Source of the DNA: Membranipora membranacea
Taxonomy: Eukaryota; Bryozoa; Gymnolaemata; Cheilostomatida; Membraniporidae
Assembly (NCBI GenBank): GCA_914767715.1
Contig: OU612071.1
Span: 28,329,681-28,393,680, forward strand
Direction: 5' to 3'
Length of the DNA stretch: 64,000 bases
Shown piece after piece: positions 10,155-23,070 of this stretch (the first letter of the stretch is position 1; every line of letters begins with the position of its first letter). Both the position numbers and the translations under genes were made by a program. A model generated the notes under the pieces. It was given only the letters and a program-made list of their open reading frames with translations. It did no database searches and was not told the origin of the DNA.

Positions 10155-13100
10155 ATGTGGATATGGATCCATCTCCTCCTGTTTACTGAGCTGTCTCTTG
10201 CAAGGACTTCTGGTGCAAGGTGAGTAAAGTGAAATAGTTAAAAAAGGTGTGGTCATGTCCACAGACAGCCAGACAAGCACAGCATGCAATCTCTCCTTGT
10301 ACGAAAAATTCAAAATTACATGCAACTAAACATTGCTTGTCTCAAGGGAAAGGCTCCAATTACTCAGTCGATTCTGTAGGCAGGTAGAACACACATTGAG
10401 ACATAACAAACCCAAGTAGTAGGATTAAAACCAAAGACCTCAAACAATTGCACTCTGAAGAATCAGCGTTCTTACTAGCCGATTCCTACTCCTGCAATCT
10501 TACCTAATGACCTTTAGGCATAACAACAATCTGAATCTGACAGCAATACCCTCTGCCTAGAGACACTAAATGAACATCTCATTGAACTGAGTGAATGCTC
10601 AGGTATGGCATGATTGATAGCATTGGATGACTGGCAAATTTTACTCAGTAGTATTATAAAATATGGATTTCGTACTCTCTTTTATATATCTTCTTTCCAG
10701 AAGAAATGTGGACAGTAATGATCTCAATTATCTGGTCAATCAGAAGACTCATGCAGCTGACAATGAGAGGAACAGGAGAGATGGTACCTAGTATACTTCA
10801 TACAGACATACATCACGCAGCATATTGGTCTCATATTGGTCTTGAATTATCTGTTGCACTGCGTTCGTTTGTTAACTCCGGGGAAACCATAAACCCTGTA
10901 GAGTCTAACCAAATATATCTGATGGTACTGATGGTAATACGTGCTCTATCCATCACTTTTATTTCAGATAATCCTGTGAAAATTATACAACCAGAAAAAT
11001 CCGCTGTCATGTCCAAAAATAGAAGCTTCACATTGAGAGTTGAGTATTGTTTGGGAAAAAAATTTTGTGGAGTCGAAGTTACTTGCACCCAATCAAAAAA
11101 TGGTGTACCTGTTACTCCTACGCCCACATGTAAAACAGAGTTTATCGAGCAGGGCAGTTCGAATGGTACCTCATATATTACATATAAGGTGGGTACTAGC
11201 AATCTTATAAAAACAAGTCCTCAAGTAATAATTCATGTTTAAAATGCGGGCTGCACTGGGCCGCGTTGCATTGTGCCCCTCTGTTTTCCGTTCAGAACTT
11301 TAAAACTTTGTTGCATGTAATTTTCAATGTGGTTCTTTGCAGGTATCTTATAATGTGCGCGGTGTTGTATATGACATCATAGCTGAACCTACAAGAGATT
11401 GTGGCTATTCTTCTCAAGAACCAACCATTCAGTTTTCGCCCAGTGAGTTTTCATACTTCTTATAAATTTATTTATGAGTCTTTTGTGGTCAGGGGTAATG
11501 AAAAAAAGAAGCGTTTTGAGTAGAGAACGTTATACAAGTTTGTCTTCAGATTTGTATTTGGAGATACTTGAAGCCTAACACACAAATTTTAGATGAAACG
11601 AGCAGTACTGCTCATCATATTTCGAGAAAACAAACACACTTTTAGTCCCGTGTAAAGTTTGAAATCCCCCTTTGATGCATCTACCGAATATAATCAAAAG
11701 TCTATTTTACAAGAACAAATAAGATTCTGTCTCCTACAGATTTGAATGCCATGTTTGATCTGAAGGGAACAGATCTTCCGCTCACCAGTCAGGAAGATCT
11801 ACAGAAAATATCATTCACATATAATATCACATCAGATACACCCTACCCTCATAATGTTCATATACTGTGTTATACATGTGCAGTAAGGAGTAATATCAAA
11901 GACTTACAGGAATTTGTTGGCGTGAGTTTTAAGATAGACATGCCTTGAATCAAAATGGATGGTAAAAATATTGATCTTTTAAGTTGACCTTCTTTTTTGT
12001 GAATGAGTCACACTATATATGATGATGTGTGCATAAATATAGGGAACTACATCTTGCTTTAAAGATAATAATGATGGTATTAGATATTCTGATAATTAAA
12101 TATCTCAATTACTATGAATAATCTCTAGCCCTTTAAACCTAAGGTCAGAGGATGAAAAATATATACATATTTTATCTGATCTTTCATATCGCTGAGTCCC
12201 TTCAAAATTCTGTTGCCTAAATATCACATGTTCATAAAGCTAATCTTTAAGTTATGAATATTATCTAACATATTCAAGTACTGAGTGTGACATAAAGAGG
12301 TGTATAAGAAGTGAAATCTATAATGTAAATATTTTTAGGAGGATCCAAGCTACGGTAAACTTGAGAACCTTGCTTTTACTATTGAGGGGGTAGCGAGGAA
12401 CGAGTCTAATAAATATAACATTAGTGTGAATCCTCAGTTTGACCAGAACTATACATTTATGCTCTGGCTGTCAACAAACATCGGAGGAAATAAGAGAGTG
12501 AGATCACCAATTGTCAGTATTCCTGTTTTTCTCTGTGAGTATATGAGCAGGAAACAAAACTTCTACAATAACCTTTTTCCAGTTTTGTAGTGGTAAGAAC
12601 ATACTTGAGTATTGCAAAAACAAGAAAACTGTATGCAAAACAATGATAGCTTTATCCCTTTAACCCTGGTTATGGCTGCCTCAAGCATCTCATTCTTACC
12701 ATTTGTTTTTTCTTCCAGATCTCCCTATTAAAGTCATCAGACCAGGAAAATCTGCTTATGCATCAACAAATAGAAGCTTCACCTTGAGAGTTGAGTACGA
12801 CTCACGTTACGACTTCAGTGAGATAACCGTTAATTGCATCAGATCATGGAATGGTGTAGCGGTCACTCCTCCTCCTTCGTGTGGGACGGAGAGGATTGAG
12901 TCAGTCTCATTGTTTCCCATTTCATTTGTTAAGTACAAGGTAAGTAAACGCAAGTACTCAAGATATATTTGAGCTGCACTGCGTACCCTGTAGCAAATAT
13001 GTCGGCTTTGATTAATCTTTCATTGACCGGCTCTCCTTCCATCTATCCAACAGCCAATCAGATCAAGGCTAGCACATTGGCTAGGCAACACTTTGGTCAA

Positions 13101-16100
13101 CTAGATAAGAAGGTTCAAATGCTCAGGTGTATAGATAAGTTACTTTTGATATTTCCTAATGTAAGCTATAACATTTGAGGTAGGCTCAGAAATCTGAGGC
13201 TTATTCAAGTGTGCTTCATGTGAAAAAGCAAACTAAAGTATATATATTTGGGAAGGCCAGCTAGCAGAAAAATATTGTTGTGGAAAAAAGAGCTTCATGT
13301 TTAGTTGCAACCAAACCAAATAAATATTATTGTGAAATTAAGAAAAGTTATAGTATGCAATTTTCATTGCGCCCTTTGTTACAGCTTTCTTACAATGTAC
13401 GTGGTGTTGCATATGACATCAACGCTGTAGCGAAAAAAATTGATGACTCATATTCTCCAGAATCAACCATTCAGTTTGTGTCCGGTAAGTCTCTGTACGT
13501 CTTTGTGCGGTAAGTCTCTGTACGTCTTTGTTTAGATTGGCTTCAGTGAAACAAAGCTGTGAATGTGGAGACCAAGTTCTCATTTAATGGATTCAAAACA
13601 ACTGGGGAAGCTGACTATCTCTCTCCGGAAAATTCTATGCACCTTGACTCACAACATCACTGAATATTCAGGGTCATGAAAGCATTTTATGAAATTGAGA
13701 ATCATCAGAGCTGTTTCTTCAGATAATCTGCTTCAAAACAAACAAAGATCTGACCCTCTTGGACAACCGGAGATTGAGTGATAAGGCAATGATGTGGCCC
13801 TTATCAATTTTGGTAGTGAGAACAGAGGGTGCTGGTGGGAGGTCACATCAGCATCATTTTCCTGCATTTTTCTGTATGGAACTGTTAAAGTGAAGCCATG
13901 TTTCTCCCATCTCATAATACGCCTCAATCTGCTTCATCTTTTGTTTTGCATTCAAATAATATCTTTGATGGCACAGGCACATCTGATGAATTATTTCGAT
14001 GTTTCAATTCGAATGAAACTATGAGCTGCTTTAGGTCAATAGAACCTTCACTTTAATTATTTTTAAAGTTTCGATCATCACTCTCTGGTCATCAATTCAG
14101 AACATCATGGACTATGATTGCTTTCGGTATATATAGCATAATGAATGACCATAAAATCGCTCTTTAAACCATTAATCCTTAAAACTTTCCATAAGAAAGA
14201 CAGGATTACTCATCAAATTTCTGGAGTGCAACCGAAACTCCCGAAGCTCTGCTAGCTAGCTGATTCTGCTCAGACATTAATATATATTGTATAATTTTTG
14301 TTAATGTAAGAGACCCTTTAGTCCCTAACTAGATGCAGTCAAAAAGATGATTTACAGCATTCTTTCCCCCCCCCCCCCACAGATTTGAATGCCATGTTTG
14401 ATCTGAAGGGTACAGCTCTTCCGCTCACCATTAAGAAAGATCTACAAGAAGTGTCCTTCACATATAGTGTCACATATGATACACCCTACCCTCACAATGT
14501 ACATATACTGTGTTACACATGTGCAGTAAGGAGTATTGATATACAGGTATCGCCTGATGTGAGTATTAAAATAGTCATTACTTAATTGGATGTTGAAAGT
14601 TTGATTGTTAGGGATTGACCATCCTAGTGTGAACATGACACACAGCAATGTTGTACTGATAGGTTCTATGTGCAAAATAAAAGTAAAAAAATCATGTTTA
14701 ATTAAAAGTATGACCGAGATTATAATAATACTATAAATATTTCAAAACTGTAATTGATGCTTTTCAATTTATATGACTGATAATAATCGCCCAAATTATT
14801 ACTGTCATGACAACCCATTGCAGCACATTACAGCCAATCGCAGCATTAGTATATTCTCGTCGAGAATACAATGTAATCTATATTCAAATGCAATAGAAAT
14901 TAGTGAAGGTGATGTTAATGATTGGTCTCATATAAAAAACCCTGCTTGGGATGTTCAAGGTTTATTTTTTCAAGTTTCTGGTCTTTCAACAACTCGAGCC
15001 CATTAGCTTAATTTAAGTTATGAATTTTATCCAACAAACAAAGTAAACCCAACATTAAATGCATTTTGTATGAATTTTCAGGCGAATCCAGACTATGGTA
15101 AACTTGAAAACCTTGCCTTTACTTTTGAGAGGGTATCTGAGAATGAACCTCGGATATACATATTCAGTGAGAATCCTCAGTTTGACCAAAACTATACATT
15201 TATGCTTTGGCTGTCAACTAATATAGGAGGAGACAAGAGAATGAGATCCCCAGTTGTCAGTATTCCTGTTCTTATCCGTGAGTTTAAGAAGCAGGAGACA
15301 AAACTGCTACAATAATCTTATCAGTTTCGCAGTGGTTGGAGTCTGTGTGTGATAGAATCTGCTAAATGTCTTTTTTTCCCAGAGAATGACCCTTAGTTAT
15401 ATCAAAGTGATGCAATAATAGGAAACTAATTCTGTAGGGCCCAATAGAAACAATTTAGATTTTTCCTTTGCCATGTCATGTTTTCACAACTTCATCAACA
15501 CAATCATTCTAACCTGACATTATACTTCCTTACAGCTTCTCCTGCTGAAGTACAAGCTCTCTCTAAAGTAATACCTACAGTGGTTATATGTGTTAGCTCT
15601 GTTGTGATTGTGATTGCTGTTAGTTCAGTCGGAGGAAATATCCTCATGGGAAAGTAAGTAACGTTATCATCATCATCATACTCATTATCTTTAGAATCAA
15701 GTTTAAAGTTTAAGTTATATCGAGTTGTTTAGTCTGATATGTCTTATTATTATTTTACAGGTTTTCCAAGCCAAATATCACTGACCGTGGTAAGTTATGC
15801 TGGCAGTTTGACATTATACAGGTATAACAAGTGCAGAAAACACTTGGCTTGTAAATAAGATAAGGAAGGGAGTTGTTTTTTAACAAATAAAGTCAGCACT
15901 TCTTTTTCATGTCATTTTCCCGCACAGCATAGTGACAGAGATGGATGTAAACCGAAATGAAGAATCCATATATTAGGTTAGATACTCCCAGGGAGTCTCA
16001 AATGCCCACAATATTTAACTTTCATGCTCTTATTTTAAAGACAAAATACCAACGAGGCCTCCTGAGGATCATAAGAACAAACAAGTGGAGAGTTCCGATT

Positions 16101-16575
16101 ATCCTTCTAAACCTACTCTCCTTGTTTGTGAGTATGATCATGAAATAAGCCAAATCCTTTTTTATAATTTTTATATGTCACATTTTACTAGTAATTATTA
16201 TCAATTTTAGCTATATTTTAACATCAAACAAGCATCATTGTCATGTCCAAACAAGTGTCACCTGTTTATATAGTTGCATGGTTGGTTGAAAATATCAAAG
16301 GGCCATTTCTACATAATTTGTTTCAGATTCATCTACACTTGATAAACCCCTGGAAGTTTTTTAAATTGAAAGAACAAACAGCCATTAGATAATCGGTCAA
16401 AAATGCCCAACAATATGTCAGAGGCTGCAAAAGTGCTGATACATAAGCTTTTATCTGATTTGTATTATTTCTAGTTCCGAAACTGGATGAGAGACATAAT
16501 CAAACGGAGCCGGCATCCACAACAGTCCCCACTTTGGAATTTGGGATGGATGAACAAAGTCACCAAAATGTTTAG
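10155..16575 (+). CDS. type I membrane protein with two copies of an unrecognised ~231-aa module (receptor-like gene A)
   Basis: Thirteen coding exons: 10155-10219, 10701-10783, 10968-11188, 11343-11442, 11740-11921, 12339-12534, 12719-12939, 13385-13484, 14383-14558, 15082-15277, 15536-15653, 15761-15789, 16475-16575. They sum to 1788 nt, 595 aa plus stop, with matching phases at every junction. Residues 1-21 are a signal peptide (MWIWIHLLLFTELSLA). Residues about 50-283 and 283-514 are two copies of a four-exon module (exon lengths 221, 100, 176-182, 196 nt) bounded by phase-1 introns. Conserved marks are NRSFTLRVEY, GVxVTP, SYNVRGV, FDLKGT, VHILCYTCAVRS, YGKLENLAFT, NPQFDQNYTFMLWLSTNIGG and RSPxVSIPV. 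A transmembrane helix spans about 525-548, followed by a short Thr/Glu-rich tail. Beta-sandwich (Ig/FN3-like) folds are my guess; I do not recognise the family. A single-module paralogue lies at 41.3-47.3 kb. The cell-surface location is inferred from topology. Confidence 0.88.
12719..15277 (+). repeat. second copy of the four-exon module (internal gene duplication)
   Basis: Exons 7-10 repeat exons 3-6 (10968-12534) in order, size and phase: 221/221, 100/100, 176/182 and 196/196 nt. Because the unit starts and ends in phase 1, its duplication kept the reading frame. The second copy lacks several cysteines of the first (the EYC/KFC pair and DCG) but keeps the VxC, P-x-C and LCYTC cysteines. 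Confidence 0.85.
13480..13535 (+). repeat. tandem duplication of a 5' splice donor (2 x 25 bp)
   Basis: The donor after exon 8 (G|GTAAGTCTCTGTACGTC, GT at 13485) is repeated 25 bp later (GT at 13510). Using the second donor would add 25 nt and shift frame, so the first is the productive one. The equivalent donor in the paralogue at 42.9 kb is also tandemly repeated, with a different unit. Confidence 0.85.
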
Positions 16576-19500
16576 AAAATGAAGGTTTGTGTCAGATGCA
16601 TATATATTTACCCCCTCAAAATTACCGACACACTTTCATGGTTCAAAAGCTTAACTTTATTTACTCATTAGTGGAAGCAAAATGCATTTTGCTTCTTGTT
16701 CGGTCATGACTCTGGATTCAACATACACATCGTCACTGCTCTGTCTGTGCTCTGTTAATCCGAATCTTCTTAACCAAAGTGACTTTGGAACTTGAACTAT
16801 CTTAGAGCGGAAGAACTGCAGTCTACCATATGATAACCTCACATACACCTCTTTGTTACAGAAGTACTACATCACTGTACATACTGCCTTCAACACAACC
16901 TACCATCACATGGATGTAGAGATTTACACTCAACTCTTGTTGTTCTGAGACGAAGGGACACTGTGGCAGCTCAACAGTAATATAATACTGACTATCAGGA
17001 CTCAGGACACAGCTGTTATGTCTTGAGAGGAGTTAAACATAAATTGGAGCTTTGTTTAACCAATGTGACTAATTCTAATGGTATATAAACAAATAAAAAA
17101 TAACTTGACAGCTTTCTTTTTATAGTCTGTGATTTGTAAACTGAGAGGGGCAAGCTGAAACGATTTTTTGACCACCACCCTTCTAGCAGATGAATAACTG
17201 ATAAATGATAAATAAACATGGCGCAAAATGAGGTATGATAGTATTTATAATTGTATAATTGATATTATACAATTATTCATTTGTTTGATGATTTTCTCTC
17301 ATGATTCATAAATTGCTTTCTCACCAGGTGTAAATCTAGCTTTAATTTGAGAATCACCAGTCAAAATAACGATCAAATGAATCACCATCACATGTATTAA
17401 ATGTGACCTATCTATGCACCATGGTCATCATCATCATCACCATGTTAGAGCTTGAAGTGCTGGTTGCACCGATAGCCATCCATATTTAAGATGCTACGGC
17501 AGCGTCCCTTCGTCTGAATGTAGTTATTTATATATATTATATTTATTATTACATGTAGTCATAGGCTTTAGAAAATTTATGAACCATGATAGTTTCTGAG
17601 TCTCATCAAACATTGTATTTAGTATATCACACATGTGCAGCACCATACCACCATCCATTTTATACTTTTTCATAATTTGCTCACTTTATCTTTAGCTATT
17701 AATTTTAGTCATGAGCATATTCCACATTCCTATTCTACATAACGCGTACATACATATTATAATTGACAATGTTTTGTTGACTTTGCAGGTCCTTGCAATT
17801 ATAATCCAATCTTTGACACTTGCATAAAAGAACTGTGAAAGCGTAATTCCAAGTTCTACCCATGTTACAAAACTACATACATGTGATGTAGTTTTCGATG
17901 TGAAAGTAACGTCAGTAGTTTTGCCATGGGGAAAAAAGGTGAAGGGCAGCGAGGTGGTCAAGATTGGTTGGGGAAACCACATGTCTGACAGGTCTGCTTT
18001 GTTAATCATTAACTTTTCTGATGTGTTGTTTGAGGGCTACCTTCTCATTGATAGTGTGCTGTTGTGTGAAAACTGAAGCCGGTACCTGCGTACAAGGCCC
18101 TAAGCAGCACTTGAGCATATGCCTTTCCTTATAATCAGCGCATTATGATGAAAAAAATGAAAACATTTTACTACTGTTGTCTAAAAAGAAATGCCACTGG
18201 GCTCTATCAATATATTTTGACATCAACATGCAGGGCCATATACTAGTAAAGGGCCACACCGGTCTGGTCTGACTCCGATACCTGGCCTCTTTCACTTGCT
18301 GTTAATGTTATAAACTGAGTTTGCCACTTCTAACCTCACATCCTCACAACCTCCATAGACCTCACATCAAAACTAGATGAACAGCAAATCAAAATAGATT
18401 AGGGTTCAGGCATAAGAACAAGTGTGATAGTGTATGACATCACAGACAACATCAATTATCAGATCTGTTGTTGACAAGTGAAGATGATAACTAATATCTA
18501 GTCTCACTTGACTCACCTTTACCAAACATCACAACAAGAGATAAATCAGTGAGCAAGAGGAAATGAGTTTGAATCTGAATCTGAATTTGATCAGTGAGAA
18601 TCGGAAAATCATTTGATGTTTAACCTATGTCGCATTGATGATATAAGTGAAGTCTCAACCACTCTCCTGTGGTTGAGGATGAAATATGACTTCAGCACAT
18701 TCGAGACAAGTATTTATCAATGCATTGTGCATTTTTTGACAGACCGCACAATAATACACAATGTTGTGTCAGACGATAATACACATTATTATGTCAGACA
18801 ATTTATCTCAGCACTGTAAGTTGTGACTTACTGTTTACACACAATGTTACTATTTACTTTTTGTGTTTTCTGTTCAGTTTCTAATACACTGTAAAACATA
18901 TCACTACATACCCACAGAATTTTGTAGAACAATCATAGAATCTTGTCAATTCTCTGTACAAAGCAGAACAAAGCCACATCAGTAATTTATACGACGTGTC
19001 CATATAAAGTATGTAGTGCTAGTAATGGTATGTAAAAAGCCATCTGAGAAAGAGCTGATTTTAGAATTTGTATGATGTGACAAACTCTGTGTGCTTGATT
19101 TTGTGCAGGTGTACCGTGAATGGCTCGTGATCAGATACAACTGATATGGGGTTATTGATCTCTAAGCCACTAAAACAGGGAAACCCAGTTTCAAATCTAG
19201 GATTCAGTTCACTAATGAAAGTTTTATTCCTCACTCCTGAACAGGCATGAGAGAAACTAGAATGCTGTCAACCCTAATTGAATTTGTTACAGCTGTATGA
19301 GTGCTTTACACTGAGTGAGCCTTTTTTATTTGCTGTTTGCCTTAAATTTTCAGCATCAGTCATCAATAAATGTGACAACTCACTGATCAGGGAAAGACAA
19401 AGCCACATAAAAATTACTTTTACATAGATTTAAGTTAATTTAGCAGACAGTCTTGTATTTTAAAGAATTTTGATACTAGTAAACCACATCCTTCAGTGAT

Positions 19501-19730
19501 CAATATCCCCTGGAAATAATCACAATTGTAAGATCCGTCTATAGGCAAGCATATTCTCAGGAGACAAAATTTTTAGTTTCAATATCAGTTGTCAACCAAT
19601 GTGGGAGTTTGCTGACCTAAATGCATGTTATAACCTTTTTATTACATCGGACACATAAAAATATAACGGTATGCTCTAATGAATGTGTTTTTTGTTTCCC
19701 AATGGGGTGTCTCACTGCATCAACTGTTAT
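16576..19730. other. 3' UTR of gene A, then a long stretch without a recognised gene
   Basis: Possible poly(A) signals AATAAA lie at 17092 and 17211 downstream of the gene A stop. A perfect 11-bp inverted repeat (AATTGTATAAT / ATTATACAATT) lies near 17246-17273. A minus-strand 105-codon ORF at 17692-18009 and a plus ORF at 18613-18819 have no recognisable domains. I see nothing else I can support. Confidence 0.4.
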
Positions 19731-19799
19731 CTGAAAAAATTTTTTTTTCTTACCTCAATGATTAACAAGATAGCTGGGGGTTCCCCTATAGGAGGGGGG

Positions 19800-19810
19800 C
19801 GACTAATACG
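19800..19810 (-). other. GTATTAGTCG motif, copy 4 (after recombinase block)
   Basis: Minus strand AAATGGC-GTATTAGTCG, 43 nt after the recombinase-block stop; an acceptor-like TTTTTTCAG ends 79 nt on at 19731. Confidence 0.85.
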
Positions 19811-19849
19811 CCATTTCCTGGTTAACCCCCAATAAGTGAGAAATAAATG

Positions 19850-20737
19850 TTAAAGTAAGTACAGTAAGTTGCTGGAGAACAGCATGGGCAGGGCAAAAAC
19901 TTTATAGGAGGAAATTTGGCCATGAACCTGTATCTGAGCTGCGGTCCATCCTCTCTTTCTAGCCCAAGTAGCCCCTCCATGACGGAAACAGTGTGGTGTG
20001 AGCTTTGACTTTATCCCTGCTCGACCAGCTACATGCTGTAATATTTTCCCCCACACCTAGGCGGAAACATCAAAGAGTGGCGACTCAGGGAGTTTATGCC
20101 CAATCAAATCCAGGTATTGCTGTAGCAACAGCACTGGTTTCAAGGGTTCGCCTGAGCTGTTAACAAGTTTGACCCTAGCCTCTGTCTTAGATTGTTTGAA
20201 CGACCTCAGAGTTAAATGACAAGAGGTTTTATCCTTTGACCAATGCACATCTCCAAACAGAAGGGCATGGGAGCTAGCTGTGGTGCAAAACTCTGATGGT
20301 TGAAGAAACCCGTAAAAAGTGACTGCCATCATGCAGCGAAATTGGCACGCAACTCTAGGAGCAAGTATTTCTGCTGCCCTGTTAAGTCTGAGCAGATGAC
20401 TGGAAGACACTGCAGTTTCCGTGCCTGCTGCAGACTCATTCCTCAGCCCTTTCAGCATCATGTTGAGTCTTTCTGAGTCCAGGGATACTTTAAGATCTAA
20501 CTTGCAAAAAGAATGGCGAAGGGCGGAGATGTGAGTCAGTACTGTGTTGTAAGCAAGGCCCTCCTTCTTCAGATGTGCAATCCACAACTCCATAGAAAAT
20601 TTATAGGCTTCTGTCTGGTAAAAAATGGTCTATGCCATCACAGAACTTTTTGAATTTGTTGAAATACTTTTCATAAATCTTTGCAGACGCTGGGCATACT
20701 GACGCACCGATCAGTATGTCCACTTTTTCTTCAAGTT
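19850..20737 (-). pseudogene. tyrosine recombinase block of the YR retroelement
   Basis: Starts at an acceptor-like TTCTTTTATCAG with a core-binding helix region (ASAKIYEKYFNKFKKFCDG), a frame break near 20615, then the catalytic domain. The first catalytic Arg box, usually GFLRPSE, reads GFLQPSE, a change explicable by CpG decay (CGG to CAG). The His-x-x-Arg box is intact in PHCFRHGGATWARKRGW. A TAG lies between LFDVSA and the next part. The terminal Tyr region is degenerate (HGQISSYKVFALP). Confidence 0.8.
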
Positions 20738-20859
20738 CTGATAAAAGAAGAAGAAAGAATTGAATGTATCATTAAATGTACAGGTACCTAATTTATAAGG
20801 TCAAGATGAAAATAATTTAGTCCTTGCCACGGGTGAAGAAATGCCCTGCTGACAAGGGA

Positions 20860-20870
20860 CGACTAATACG
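20860..20870 (-). other. GTATTAGTCG motif, copy 3 (after RNase H block)
   Basis: Minus strand CAATGAC-GTATTAGTCG, 23 nt after the RNase H stop; acceptor-like CAG 132 nt on. Confidence 0.85.
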
Positions 20871-20889
20871 TCATTGCGATAACTGTCTG

Positions 20890-21700
20890 TTAGATCAATG
20901 TAATGAAACCCAAGTTGATCGGGTCAAGATGGTGGGGGATGACTATTGGATCTGATCTCATAGCAGGAAATGTATGCCGGCATTTCTCTATTTTGCCTCT
21001 TGATAAAAGATCTGGGCCGATATTATCCCGACCTTTCACATGGAATGCGGTGATGTGAATATTCCTGCTCAGGCAGAGCTTTGCAATGTGGCGAAGCTTC
21101 CTACGTAGAGTAGGTTCCTTATTGTATAGCTTGCTGATAACGGTGACCAGGGCCATGTTGTCGGTGAACACTCGAATGGAACAGTTGACCACACACTCTT
21201 GAAGCATCAAGAGAGCAATCACTATGGGGAACAGTTCCAGCACTGCTATATTAGACTCTGCAACCTGAAGCCAGCATCTGTAAAACCACTGGTCTCCCCG
21301 GACGCCTCCGAAACCCACAGAAGTTGAAGCATCAGTGATTAACGGTGGGAATGAAGTAAAATCCGCCAAGACAATTTTGTATGGTTTTTTCGGGAGGGGC
21401 CTCAAGTAAAGCACACCACACCCTTAGATCCTCTTTCACTGCCTCACACACTCCTCTTCTCTTGTTCTTACTCTGAGACGGAACACCTGTGTTTTTGTTC
21501 TTCTTTCAGCTTAGCCAATAGTGCAGCATTTGCTGGTCTGAGCCTCACTGCAGTTTTTGATATTGCGCAGTTTTCTTGAATGCCTAGTGAAAACCCGTTC
21601 GAGAACCCTTCCTCCATAGATTCTTTGTCAACACAACCCTCTAGTTCAATTGCCAGTTTGGATGGGCTGACTGGAGTTTCTATCTTATACCTCTCGAAAT
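20890..21700 (-). pseudogene. RT N-terminal region fused to RNase H; RT core deleted
   Basis: From an acceptor-like CTTTATTTTCAG, about 73 codons read as the region that precedes the RT in YR elements (GFSNGFSLGI, then LAKLKEEQKHR). The catalytic RT core, normally several hundred residues, is absent: within ~70 bases the sequence is already in RNase H. RNase H carries its four acidic landmarks: LITDASTSVGFGG, LELFPIVIALLM, RVFTDNMALV and VKGRDNIGPDLLSR. It ends at TAA 20890. The internal deletion makes this copy unable to reverse-transcribe. Confidence 0.75.
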
Positions 21701-21798
21701 CTGAAAATAAAGGTTAACATTATGCAACTTACTAGACACAATTATTTCTGCGCCAATCATAAATGTGTCCAAACCCACATCCCCCTTTCTGAAGAGGC

Positions 21799-21809
21799 CG
21801 ACTAATACA
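21799..21809 (-). other. GTATTAGTCG motif, copy 2 (after gag block)
   Basis: Minus strand TAATGCT-GTATTAGTCGG, 56 nt after the gag-block stop; acceptor-like CAG 108 nt on. Confidence 0.85.
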
Positions 21810-21861
21810 GCATTATTGACATCACCATGCACAGTTTAGGAGCCTTTTGTTTATAGCATAT

Positions 21862-22654
21862 TTAGTCTGGGTGTTGAGCGCTATTACACACCTTGCATTT
21901 ATGGCCAAAGCGGCAACCAAGTCCAAACTTACAACCCTTGTGTGAGTTCAATTTGTGACAAACTTCCTTTTATGGGAGAGCTTGGCCCCCGATCTATCCT
22001 GGTCGCTGGTCTTTTTGGTGTCTTTCTTTGCTGGCTGCTGGATGTTGTTTGCCAGCTCTATTAGGTACTCCCCCCAGACTATATCTGCATGTTGGGCTTT
22101 CAGTTTCCTAAACTGGAAGTCGTACTTGACTGCCTCTTTTTCTGCTGCGTGCATTCTTTTTACAATTTGTAAATGGCGTAGCATGCCCTGAGCCTCACCA
22201 GGATAGAATTCCAGAGTTAAGCTCATATATATGATATATGCATCTAACCATTTGTAAAAGACCAAGTTCTCAGTGTCTTCCTCTTCCACGAAGTAGCCGT
22301 CACTTAGGGTGAATTTCTTCCTTGGTTTTGCTCACGAGGGTGAGGAAGATGGCTTTTAAAGTCCACGACCTTACCCAGTCGGACCTTTTTTCGGATTTCC
22401 TCATCGTCCAATGTTGAAGGGACGATGGACATAGAGCCCAAAGGCCTGATCCTCTTGTTACTCACCTGCATCTGCACTGGAACCACGTCCTCCACTTCTG
22501 AATCCTCAAAGCAGCTCGAGTTGATCTCTGAGGCTGTAACCCTGGAGGTAGAAGGTACAGGAACTTCAGGATCAGAAGCCTTTCTCTAGGAAGAGCCGCG
22601 AACCGGGGCTTTACCCTTCTTGCTGGAATCAAGCATTGCTTTACGAGTTGTCTC
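21862..22654 (-). pseudogene. gag-like block of the YR retroelement with Cys-rich knuckle
   Basis: Reads from an acceptor-like TTTATGATTTACAG at 22655. The N-terminal part is low complexity and acidic (a TAG interrupts it near SS*RK). A middle part has VEEEDTENLVFYKWLDAYI...YDFQFRKLKAQ...VWGEYL, the pattern of gag-like proteins in YR elements (a W..AF..Y region, then YD..FR). After a frame break near 21950 a Cys-rich end reads GCKFGLGCRFGHKCKVC and ends HPD-stop at 21862. The spaced cysteines and final His suggest a zinc-binding nucleic-acid knuckle. At least one stop and two frameshifts. Confidence 0.7.
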
Positions 22655-23032
22655 CTGTAAATCATAAAAAGAATGAAAACTGCCCTACTCCGTTCACAGC
22701 ATATGGCGGGATATCATTTTATTGTTACATACACAATACTTTGAAATAACAGGGCACTCCCTTTCCATAAATTAATGACGCCAAGAGCTATTAAATTTAT
22801 TGAATGTTGCAAACCAAGCATGAACTAACGCGGTCATCTATCGATAACACATCACTACAACTAGCTACGCTGTGTATTTTACCACGGTTTTGTATATCAT
22901 ATCGACACTTCATTTGCAACTATTCATGTACATTTATTTCAAATAAACTTTTTTGTCTTGAGAATTGTTTTATTGGTATTTAACAAGGACAATATAACTA
23001 TACAGCAAATAAAATGATGGTTGAGTGAGGTC

Positions 23033-23043
23033 CGACTAATACG
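23033..23043 (-). other. GTATTAGTCG motif, copy 1 (after SGNH block)
   Basis: Minus strand AAATTCC-GTATTAGTCGG, 31 nt after the first base of the final stop of the SGNH block. The next acceptor-like CAG is 388 nt further on. Confidence 0.85.
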
Positions 23044-23070
23044 GAATTTAGATCTTCCGGTCTGCTGTTA

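Noticed and set aside
10831-11202. Minus-strand 123-codon ORF
   Set aside because: It is antisense to exon 3 of the receptor gene A, whose forward frame is supported by phases and by the paralogue.
17692-18009. Minus-strand 105-codon ORF
   Set aside because: Hydrophobic but without a domain, splice context or neighbours; too weak to call a gene.
19800-23043. Integron-like gene cassettes flanked by recombination sites
   Set aside because: The motif is short, not an imperfect hairpin, and the blocks are the ordinary parts of one retroelement. Kept only as a remote alternative to a splice-site role.
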